Shown piece by piece: positions 16,889 through 24,310 of a stretch of 64,000 bases of DNA. The stretch's first letter is position 1, and each line of letters begins with the position of its first letter. The notes under the pieces were generated by a model. It searched no databases. It saw only the letters and a list, made by a program, of their open reading frames with translations, and was not told the DNA's origin. The DNA lies in the NCBI GenBank assembly GCA_035651635.1, contig DASRFK010000024.1, forward strand, positions 13,086 to 77,085. The letters are read 5' to 3'. Origin of the DNA: JANXQE01 sp035651635 (GTDB lineage Bacteria; Verrucomicrobiota; Verrucomicrobiia; Limisphaerales; UBA8199). The translations under genes and the position numbers were made by a program.

Positions 16889-17278
16889 CTATTTTTTGTC
16901 TCCTTTCTTTCGGGCCTTTATTAGAGCTTCCAGGCTCTCGAGCTCATCGAGCGATACCTCTCCACTGTTCAACAGGCACTGCACCATAGGAGTCAGGGCG
17001 CCATTAAAAGCATGCTTCAGTGTGTAAAGTATTTCCCCTCGCTGCGCTTGCTCACGCGTGATAGCCGAACGGAAAAGGGTAACCTTACCAACTTTCCTGG
17101 CCGTCAACAGCCCTTTGCTGGCCATGCGGTCCATGATGGTGCGCACGGTGGAATACGTCCATTGTGTGCGAGAATGCAGCCTTTTCTGGATCGAGGGCGC
17201 AGTGGAGGGTTCTTTTTCCCAAACGGACTTGATCACAACCCATTCGGCTTCGGTAAGTTCGTTTTTAGCAGGTGACAT
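16889..17278 (-). CDS. BlaI/MecI/CopY-family repressor
   Basis: 129 residues from the ATG at 17278, the start matching the family (LTEAEWVVIKSVWEKEPSTAPSIQKRL). It has the winged helix (WTYSTVRTIMDRMASKGLLTARKVGKVTLF) and a C-terminal dimerisation helix pair ending LDELESLEALIKARK. Repressors of this family dimerise on TACA-N2-TGTA boxes and are removed by proteolysis triggered by the partner M56 protein. Two such boxes sit in this gene's promoter. An in-frame ATG at 17305 lies inside one of the boxes and is less likely. The gene is followed after 3 bases by the M56 gene, forming a two-gene regulatory unit. Confidence 0.87.
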   Translation of the reverse strand: MSPAKNELTEAEWVVIKSVWEKEPSTAPSIQKRLHSRTQWTYSTVRTIMDRMASKGLLTARKVGKVTLFRSAITREQAQRGEILYTLKHAFNGALTPMVQCLLNSGEVSLDELESLEALIKARKKGDKK

Positions 17279-17291
17279 AAAGAATGGAGAG

Positions 17292-17341
17292 ATAATGCTC
17301 GACATATGTAGAGGTTGTCAACAACAAACTCTACACTTGTA
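17292..17341 (-). promoter_or_regulatory. BlaI promoter with two MecI/BlaI-like boxes
   Basis: On the minus strand TTGACA (17321-17316) and CATTAT (17297-17292) are 18 bases apart. A perfect TACA-N2-TGTA box lies at 17332-17341, just upstream of -35, and a one-mismatch box (GACATATGTA) at 17301-17310 sits in the spacer. Their centres are 31 bases, about three helical turns, apart. This is the arrangement expected for autorepression by the BlaI-type protein encoded downstream. Confidence 0.6.
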
Positions 17342-17530
17342 AAGCTCCGGCGGGAAGGAAGGCTGCGAATGCTCACCCGCCCCGGAGGTCAAGAACGACA
17401 TTGCCTGTGAGCACTTGAAGAAGGGCACGGTTTAAAGCAATCGCCGCATACAGGCTCGATGACGTTCGAGGTCCAAAGGTGAGATGATTCTTCAACACGC
17501 GCAGATGTCATGACGATGGCTAATGATTAC

Positions 17531-18340
17531 TCAAAGCCGGTCGCGATGTGGCAAGCCGTCCCGATTCCACCGGCTCAAAGCCGCGTCGCTGGTGTCTTCA
17601 AAAAAGAGTTTCAAGGTCGGCGACTCAACATGGCCATCGCAAAATACCACGTTGGCCTTGCCTTGATGACGGGCTTTTGCTCTAGCCGTACTCTCGAGTA
17701 TGTCCTGAGCGCCAATTTCGATGGGTTTTCCAACCACTGTCAGCCTTTGCAACCAGCGAGAACCGTCAATGATGCCAAGTTGCGGAAATCCGGATCCGCA
17801 TAGTCCATCGCCAATTTCCATCATCTCGCTTGGCCTCACGACTTCTGATTCCCTTACTGGACTATATGGACCCGGCCCTTCGCGCGCACCCAGCCCGCCA
17901 AACACGCTAAGTAAACCGTTGGTTACCCCGGTCAGCCCCCAGGCATTATAACCGTAAGCATGGTAACCGTAAGCAAATCGCCTATCGGGGAAGGGCAGAG
18001 GGTGACAGGTAGGACAATGCCAAACATCAGCAACATCAGCGGGACTAAGACGCGGGAATTCCTTTTCCAAGTCAGCCGTCCAGTCGGTCGCGTTTGTGGC
18101 GTCACGTACGCCGGATGCAGCGGTTACCGCCAGCGGATAAACATGATTATCCGAGACAAATAGCTGCGTTCCCAGACCCAACTGCCGGACGTTGTTGGCA
18201 CAGTGGATTCGTTGCGCCTTTCCGTTGGCACGGGAAACTGCCGGGAGCAGTAGTGCCGCCAAGATCCCGATGATGGCAATGACCACCAGTAGTTCTACGA
18301 GCGTAAACGCCGTGCGGGTGTGGCATGCCGGTGTTCGCAT
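17531..18340 (-). CDS. Prepilin-type H-X9-DG protein
   Basis: 269 residues from the ATG at 18340. The N-terminus has the prepilin signal TAFTLVELLVVIAIIGILAALLLPAV, with the Glu typical of mature position 5, so the protein is processed by prepilin peptidase and anchored by the N-terminal helix. The C-terminal part has H-QGKANVVFC-DG, an exact H-X9-DG signature, and ends near SRWNRDGLPHRDRL. Verrucomicrobia and Planctomycetes encode many such proteins, usually scattered and not in type II secretion operons; their role is unclear. The frame extends upstream of 18340 but only into the sigma-factor gene region. A related but broken gene is at 2825-3789. Confidence 0.82.
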   Translation of the reverse strand: MRTPACHTRTAFTLVELLVVIAIIGILAALLLPAVSRANGKAQRIHCANNVRQLGLGTQLFVSDNHVYPLAVTAASGVRDATNATDWTADLEKEFPRLSPADVADVWHCPTCHPLPFPDRRFAYGYHAYGYNAWGLTGVTNGLLSVFGGLGAREGPGPYSPVRESEVVRPSEMMEIGDGLCGSGFPQLGIIDGSRWLQRLTVVGKPIEIGAQDILESTARAKARHQGKANVVFCDGHVESPTLKLFFEDTSDAALSRWNRDGLPHRDRL

Positions 18341-18479
18341 ACCTGATTTAGACAGGACTAGCGCAGATTTGTCACCGGCTTCTGCACCACTGCTGTCGAG
18401 CTGGTTTCCACAACAAGTAGCGAGGAGCGGATTGTCTGCCGTCAGCGTTGGGCCGTTCCGAGCAAGATTCTCATTGCAT

Positions 18480-20027
18480 TCAGTTCTGAGGAGGCGCTCC
18501 GTTTTGGGCAAAGGGCAGTTCGTCATCTGCGTGGACTACGTTTCCCACCGGATTCACAAGGGTTGCTGTGAGGAGAACAATCAGTTGGCTGTCCGGCTTG
18601 GTCTTCTCTGTCGCGCTGAAGAGCACGGTCTGGTGGTCATACAGATTTACCTCCCCGTTCAGGGCTTCAGGGGCACTGACGGTCGCCTTCAGCTTGATGG
18701 TATAACCATCAGCGGACAGAGTCGGGATGAGATCGACAATCGCCTCCGATGCGGCAGGCTGTCCTGGAGCAGTCTGGTCGCCAGTCCTGATTTGACACTG
18801 GCGTCCGCTCAAAGTTACGACTGAAGACTCGGCCACTTTAACCCCTTCTCTTTGTTCGAGAGCTTTGCAGATGACTCGCAACTGGGCCGGGCCGAGGATT
18901 CCGTTAGCCGCCGACGTGTTATTGTCGTTCTTCCCGGCGAAAGCGGAAGGCATGACGAAACCCTGCCGGGGGATTTCGATGAATTTCGCCTTGATGTGGA
19001 TTTGGGCAGGAGTGGATTCGGCAAGCTCTGGGGCGCCATTCGTGGTTTCCAGGTTTCGGTTCTGCGAACTGGCTAGCTGCGTTCTCATCGCGCTGACTTC
19101 GCCGCGAAGCTTGAGCACTTCCATTTTGTCTTTTCCCGACTTGAGTTCCGAATTTTCAGCCATCAACCCGGTGAGCCGGTTGGTTGCGTCGTTCAGAGTG
19201 GATTGGAGTTGGCGAATTTGCTCAACCAGCTGGGCTTCTTTCGCCTGGAGTTCTCGGACCTCTCGGTGTGCATCGCCGGCCTGCTTGGCGGCGTAAATTC
19301 CTGCGCCGATCGCGGCGGCCAACACGGCCATAGCAGCAATTTTTTGCAGTGTGGTCATGGCCAGTGTGGCTGAGGTTAAACTAGTTGCGGTTAGAGCAGC
19401 GGCTGGAATGGTCGCGGCCAAGGCCGGAGGTGCCGCTTGAACAGCTTTGGCCGTTATGACTCCAGCAATCGCTGGGGCGCCTAGTGCGACGCCTTGTCTG
19501 GTGAGCAGTACACGAAGTCTTTCCAAGGCACGGCTGACACGCTTTTCGGCGGCGGCTTCGCTAACCCCTAAGGCGGCGCCGACCTCGGCCAGAGGCTTAT
19601 TCTCGAAATAACGCAATAGCACAGCGTCGCGGTCAGTGATGCCCAAAGCGCCCATAGCTTCGTCCAAAATAGGCGCAATGAGTTTCCACGGTTCATCGGC
19701 TGGGACATTCAAGGCGGATTCCATAAAGGCTTGCTGCTCGCGTTGCTGGCGGCGCTGGTTGTCTCTCCGGTAGTTTGCGGCAGTCAAACGCGCGGCTTGA
19801 TAAAGCCAACCGCTTAAAACTGCCTTTGAGGAGATGCTGCCGGCTTTGCGCGCCAGAAGAATGAACACAGTCTGGGTGATCTCCTCGGCATGATGCGGAT
19901 TGTTTGTGTGCCGCAAGGCCGCTGAGTAAACCAGATTTACATGCCTGGCAACCAGAGCGGAGAAGGATGATTCCGAACCGGTTTCGAGGAATTCAGCCAG
20001 CAGTTCATGGTCAGTGCGGTGTGCCAT
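18480..20027 (-). CDS. ECF sigma factor fused to a membrane helix, coiled coil and secretin-like domain
   Basis: 515 residues. Sigma region 2 (about 22-90; HAEEITQTVFILLARKAGSI) and region 4 (118-172; DAVLLRYFENKPLAEVGAALGVSEAAAEKRVSRALERL) are followed by a low-complexity Ala/Thr linker, one transmembrane helix (228-247), a long coiled coil (252-325) and a beta domain (343-492) like the C-terminal part of secretins (SVVTLSGRQCQIRTGDQ, then DLIPTLSADGYTIKLKATVSAPE and LIVLLTATLVNPVGN). The sigma part would be cytoplasmic and the rest outside, so sensor and sigma factor are one polypeptide. No separate anti-sigma gene is nearby. The same beta module ends the M56 protein at 13727-16885. Confidence 0.8.
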   Translation of the reverse strand: MAHRTDHELLAEFLETGSESSFSALVARHVNLVYSAALRHTNNPHHAEEITQTVFILLARKAGSISSKAVLSGWLYQAARLTAANYRRDNQRRQQREQQAFMESALNVPADEPWKLIAPILDEAMGALGITDRDAVLLRYFENKPLAEVGAALGVSEAAAEKRVSRALERLRVLLTRQGVALGAPAIAGVITAKAVQAAPPALAATIPAAALTATSLTSATLAMTTLQKIAAMAVLAAAIGAGIYAAKQAGDAHREVRELQAKEAQLVEQIRQLQSTLNDATNRLTGLMAENSELKSGKDKMEVLKLRGEVSAMRTQLASSQNRNLETTNGAPELAESTPAQIHIKAKFIEIPRQGFVMPSAFAGKNDNNTSAANGILGPAQLRVICKALEQREGVKVAESSVVTLSGRQCQIRTGDQTAPGQPAASEAIVDLIPTLSADGYTIKLKATVSAPEALNGEVNLYDHQTVLFSATEKTKPDSQLIVLLTATLVNPVGNVVHADDELPFAQNGAPPQN

Positions 20028-20239
20028 CTACCAAATGATGTCCAACACCCTCAAAAACCCGACAAGTTTTTTGCAATTCCGGAGTTCGGCGAGAAAATGT
20101 GCGGCCCCGACCAAGGTTGCCAAAAAGCCCAAGCCAGACAAATTTGACGTGTGCTCGGATTGGGAATCATTTGAGCAAGAACCCTGAAGGGAAAGGCGAA
20201 CCTCGACCGGGCACCAAACTTCGGATCATTCGCCCTCAA

Positions 20240-20899
20240 TTACCTTTGGGTGGCTCGAACCTTCTCCGCATAGTTCGCGTAGTTGTCATGGGCGATTTCA
20301 GATAACTTAACATACTTCTCAAGACTCTGAGTACCATCGATCATTTCATGATAACGCTGAGATTCGGCCAGTTGTGGATCGACAGCCGAAACGCTCTCAA
20401 TCCGAACCTTTGCCCGGCAAAGAGCAGCATACTCCAATTTCAACAGTCCCGAGGCATAATCCGATGCCGAGAGCTTTCCTTGAAGGACTGAGGCCCACAG
20501 TTCACGAGACGCATCGCCGTTTACCGAATTCTCAAGCTCGAACACCAGTAACACGTATTCGTCCCAAGCGGTTTGGCTCATTGCCAAGCCCACATGCAAC
20601 AGTCTTGGACCATATTCCAAATAGTCGGACCACGGTTCTCTGGCATCGTTTCGATAGTAATATCGCACTCGAACCTGCCGACCACGAGACGTTTGAGCCA
20701 GCGCACGCGAAAGAACTGCTCGCGCTTCCAATGAATGATCAAGAAGTCCGCGCAGCTCGGGCGATAGGGTAGGCTGGAGTTTCGCAACCGTTGCCGCGCT
20801 GAGGACTTGAGGTGATTCCGTCTTTTGAGTCGCGCATCCGGTGATGATTATCGCCAGGCTGACCATTCTAGTGAGCGTCCGTATAGTCATGGCGAACAC
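20240..20899 (-). CDS. Lipoprotein of unknown function
   Basis: 219 residues with a lipoprotein signal (MVSLAIIITGC, Cys22). The mature part is mostly helical with few motifs (YYYRNDAREPWSDYLEYGPRLLH; ELENSVNGDASRELWASVLQGKL). ATG 20890 is an alternative start. The gene lies 340 bases beyond the sigma-fusion gene start and shares its orientation. I do not recognise a family. Confidence 0.55.
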   Translation of the reverse strand: MFAMTIRTLTRMVSLAIIITGCATQKTESPQVLSAATVAKLQPTLSPELRGLLDHSLEARAVLSRALAQTSRGRQVRVRYYYRNDAREPWSDYLEYGPRLLHVGLAMSQTAWDEYVLLVFELENSVNGDASRELWASVLQGKLSASDYASGLLKLEYAALCRAKVRIESVSAVDPQLAESQRYHEMIDGTQSLEKYVKLSEIAHDNYANYAEKVRATQR

Positions 20900-20951
20900 A
20901 TAAAATTACCGACCAGAGCGCCGCAACTTACGGGGACTCGGCTAAGGAATC

Positions 20952-22265
20952 TCATTCCTGAACCTGCACGCGATAAAAGCCCTTGGGATGATCTCTGGTC
21001 GAATCAAATATCGAGACATTCGTTCCGGTTCCGGCCACAAGAGGCTCCAGATTGAGCCACTGCGGCGGGTCAAGCGAACTGGTCCACTGCACCCGGTATG
21101 ATTTATTGGCCTCCGTGGGCCAGCAAAGTTCGATGGCGCTGAACGCCTGGAGTGCTGGGCCGGGAATTGAGCCCCGGTCCGCAATCACGGCCTGCTGCGC
21201 TTGTGTAGCGCTCGTCGAGGTGGACAATTCCAGCTTAGGTGTGGAAGCCGGGGCGACTTCCGCGACGCCAAAAAGCGCGAAACCTAGCGCCGAATCCGCG
21301 TCGGCGTAGTCGTTCCATTTCCCCGAAGGCGGATTTGTGTGGCCCGGCGGCCAAATGTGAGCGTAGAACTCCACGCCACCACCATGATCGGGTTGGCCTC
21401 CACCCCAGTTGCTGTACGAGACTGGCTCGCCACTTGTCCAACGGTACGACGAAGGGTGATCGCGGTCAGTTAGCCCGATCCATAAGGCACCCCCGTAACG
21501 ACCGAACGTAGAATAAACCCATTGATCTTCTTCAGCATTGCGGATGGTGGCCAAATGACCTCCCAGCCGAACCGCCTGCGCTTCGGCGTTGCTCCAGGTG
21601 CTCTGGCCCAGCAGGTAGTACGAGTGGCCATTGGCCGGGTTGACGATCGGGCCGGCCAGGAGATTGATCTGAGCGATGCTGGTAGTGGCTTCACCCGAGG
21701 CCAATGCGCTCGGACCAGTAGTCTGGTCTTGCCAAGCCAGGTAGTAATGCGGGTTGCTTTGGGGCGTGTAAGTGACGGCCAGGCTGTTGACCAGGCCGGG
21801 CTTTACGCGGTCATCGGTTGTAAGCGTAAATACGGCGGTGGCTCCCGGCGGGTAGACGCTCGGAGATTCCATCCCATGCCACATGAGCCATTTGAAGCCT
21901 GCGCGCGGAGCCGGCGAGATGATTCTGCCTTCGTGCGCGTCTCGCCACGGTTCCTGGCGCTCTTGCATAATCCAATAGGCGTTGCCGTCCGGGTTTGAGT
22001 AGGGTGGCGGGACCGTATAGCTCAACACCTTCGTTTGGACCGGCACCTCGATTACGAACTGGTCCAAACCCCAGGCTTCATCCTCGTTGTGAACCTTCCA
22101 CGTATATCGGTTCACTCCTGAAGCGGTATCAACTTGGACCTCAACCTTGTACCCAGCGCCGATTGCTACCGGGCCGCAAGAAATCAGCAGGAAGCTGAGG
22201 CCGTGCATGCTAATGGGCCGGAGCCCCTGCCAAAACGCTTGGAAATTGAGTCGCCACCTGATCAT
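20952..22265 (-). CDS. Secreted C-type lectin-domain protein
   Basis: 437 residues with a signal peptide (GLSFLLISCGPVAIGAG). The first 200 residues are an unknown beta-rich region. Residues about 208-330 form a C-type lectin-like domain: GHSYYLLGQSTWSNAEAQAVRLGGHLATIRNAEEDQWVYSTF, LWIGLTDRD, then GEPVSYSNWGGGQPD and GKWNDYAD. The cysteines of animal lectins are absent, as usual in bacterial versions. The end (SYRVQWTSSLDP-x-QWLNLEPLVAGTG and GFYRVQVQE) is a beta domain common at C-termini of Verrucomicrobia extracellular proteins. Carbohydrate or surface binding is inferred. Confidence 0.75.
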   Translation of the reverse strand: MIRWRLNFQAFWQGLRPISMHGLSFLLISCGPVAIGAGYKVEVQVDTASGVNRYTWKVHNEDEAWGLDQFVIEVPVQTKVLSYTVPPPYSNPDGNAYWIMQERQEPWRDAHEGRIISPAPRAGFKWLMWHGMESPSVYPPGATAVFTLTTDDRVKPGLVNSLAVTYTPQSNPHYYLAWQDQTTGPSALASGEATTSIAQINLLAGPIVNPANGHSYYLLGQSTWSNAEAQAVRLGGHLATIRNAEEDQWVYSTFGRYGGALWIGLTDRDHPSSYRWTSGEPVSYSNWGGGQPDHGGGVEFYAHIWPPGHTNPPSGKWNDYADADSALGFALFGVAEVAPASTPKLELSTSTSATQAQQAVIADRGSIPGPALQAFSAIELCWPTEANKSYRVQWTSSLDPPQWLNLEPLVAGTGTNVSIFDSTRDHPKGFYRVQVQE

Positions 22266-22361
22266 GCGCTTGAAAAAGCGTTAACCTGACACTTCGAGTG
22301 TATCACCGCGAAGAGGTGTGACAAGGCGCTACCGGCCTAAATGTCGAGGCACGCGTCCAGG

Positions 22362-23762
22362 TCACTGCCGGGTGCGCATGCGCTTAAGCTGTTCGACCAG
22401 GCTGCCGAGTTGGGTGAGGGGCCGGGGCGGGTTCGAACCGGACGGAACCAATGGTTTGTGCGAGCTGTCTTCCTGGATATGGGAAAAGGTCTCGTGCAGA
22501 GGTTTGGACTTTTCCTCCAGCTTGACCGCTGCTTCGGCCAACAAAATAGCTTCATCGATCCGCTTCTGCCCTAGCAAAAGGTTAACGTATCGAAATACCA
22601 CTTCAGGACTGATCGGACAGAGCACGAAAGCCTGACGGAAGGCAAAATCGGCCTCTGGAAGCATGCACGCTTTTTCCTCGGAGCTTTGGCTGTTCTGAGC
22701 CCGCCAGGCGTAGAGCCCGGCTATCGAAGAGCGCAGTTTTGAGAAACTCCGCTGTGGGATCTCGTTTTGAATGTACCGGTGGTCACCGCTAAAGCTACTG
22801 AGGTTGCCGTTGAGATAAACCTTGTCCACAAAGCGGACCACCTCGGCTAGCGGAGTTTCGAACATCAGCCATTCGCCAATCATCGGCCCCATGTATTGCG
22901 TCCAAAACGCGCGGTCCTGCCGCAAAATGTTAGGTGGCAGTTCGGGCAATGATTGCCGGTTGATTCTCATAATCAGCCCGTGCGGCGAAAGATGCGGGTA
23001 CATCCAGTTCAAAGGGAAACTCTCCTCGATGTAAAACTCCCGGTCCGGGTTCTCTTCGAACATCAGCTTGGTCAGCAACCCGTTGATTGCCATCACGCTG
23101 ATCTGCCCACGAATTTCCAGCTTGCCGCCGACCTCTTCCAAGATCTCTCCCGGCAACAGTTTGCCCTCGCTTTGGCGGCGGCGAGCATCCTGTTCATAGT
23201 CATTTCGCACCCGGGTTGCGTCTTCGTCCGCTGGGATACAGATCCGCTCACCATACATCCCGCGCATATACCGCAGATAACTCCTTTGATCGGCCAGCGC
23301 GTTCTGAGTGAGGGTGAAGAAAGGATCACCATTCACATGCGACCTGGACAAAGCCGTTACCAGGAATCGACCGGAGTCGGTTCCGCCAAAGTAAATGCTT
23401 CCGGGCGGAATCGAGCTGATAATGTCCCGGGCGAACGCGATGGCGTATTTCTCCTCACCCTCGGCAAACTCCTCCAGTGCGGCTCCGACCTCGTTCACCA
23501 CGGCCCATTCGACCGGATAAACGGTCCAATTCGCGTTACGGCTTCTGCCCTCCCGCATCATTCGGTGCATCTCCGCGATGGCCTCGAACACGCGAGGCCA
23601 GTCTCCCCGCTCAGCAGCCGCGAAAAAGGCACTGGAGACGGGCGATTGCGGGTGCTCGGGCGCCCTTGTTTCGGCGCGCACTTGGGCACATTTTTCGGCG
23701 ATAAACCGCTTCAACTCAGCCGCAACAGCCGAACGTTCCAAAAACCACGTTGACTTTCCCAT
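22362..23762 (-). CDS. Protein of unknown function with C-terminal TPR-like helices
   Basis: 466 residues from the ATG at 23762, chosen because GAGGAA lies 7-13 bases before it; the frame extends to 23819 without such a site. No signal peptide is visible from this start. The central part has conserved-looking stretches (IPPGSIYFGGTDSGRFLVTAL; SHVNGDPFFTLTQNALADQRSYLRYMRGMYG; PADEDATRVRNDYEQDARRR). The C-terminal 130 residues look like TPR helices (ADFAFRQAFVLCPISPEVVFRYVNLLLGQKRIDEAILLAEAAVKLEE). The IYFGGTDSGR-type segment resembles C-terminal regions of large Verrucomicrobia membrane proteins with TPRs, but I cannot name a function. Confidence 0.6.
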   Translation of the reverse strand: MGKSTWFLERSAVAAELKRFIAEKCAQVRAETRAPEHPQSPVSSAFFAAAERGDWPRVFEAIAEMHRMMREGRSRNANWTVYPVEWAVVNEVGAALEEFAEGEEKYAIAFARDIISSIPPGSIYFGGTDSGRFLVTALSRSHVNGDPFFTLTQNALADQRSYLRYMRGMYGERICIPADEDATRVRNDYEQDARRRQSEGKLLPGEILEEVGGKLEIRGQISVMAINGLLTKLMFEENPDREFYIEESFPLNWMYPHLSPHGLIMRINRQSLPELPPNILRQDRAFWTQYMGPMIGEWLMFETPLAEVVRFVDKVYLNGNLSSFSGDHRYIQNEIPQRSFSKLRSSIAGLYAWRAQNSQSSEEKACMLPEADFAFRQAFVLCPISPEVVFRYVNLLLGQKRIDEAILLAEAAVKLEEKSKPLHETFSHIQEDSSHKPLVPSGSNPPRPLTQLGSLVEQLKRMRTRQ

Positions 23763-24310
23763 AGAGATATTTCCTCTAAAAATAAAGACACCGCCAGGTC
23801 CGGAAGTTGTATGCGTCATGTTTTGCTTGCCGCAGATTTCATTCTGTGGGTCCCTCCAATGAGGATTTCAGGCGGGTTCGTCTCGGATCTGGACCACAGG
23901 CTCGCAGGCCGGTTACCTTTTGGCGAGCGGCCCCGTTCAGCTTCCTGGATTAATCCGTACCGGCTCATCTCCCAATGCGACCACCTCGGCACATTGGCGC
24001 CCATCGAGAATCCGCTCGTGGAGGCAGCCGAACTGCGTACCGTCACGATTATTGGATTGTACGGTCCGGACGCGCCCAAGTACCAAAATGGGCGGCGGAC
24101 CGCACGGCGTTCAAGCGAACTGAAACCGATTCAGCCAATCAACCAAAGCGAGATCTACCGATGGGCGGTGGCAGCTGGCGTAGAGATTCTTCCCGCTGAA
24201 AATTGGTGTGCTCCACAAGCATCTTCTGCTCGGCCCAAGGCGGATAACTGACTTGCCTGCGAAATCTGTGTCCCCTTTCAAGATTGGCGGGGATGAATAG
24301 ATGAAAGAAC
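23763..24310. other. Long intergenic region, no confident gene
   Basis: 548 bases between divergent genes. A frame of 146 codons (23811-24251, +) is open, but its product resembles nothing I know and it has no good ribosome-binding site. The region probably holds the two divergent promoters. I found no convincing RNA gene or repeat. Confidence 0.4.

Noticed and set aside
23811..24251. A 146-codon plus-strand frame upstream of the sigma-fusion gene.
   Set aside because: Product unlike any family, no signal peptide and no good ribosome-binding site; left as intergenic.
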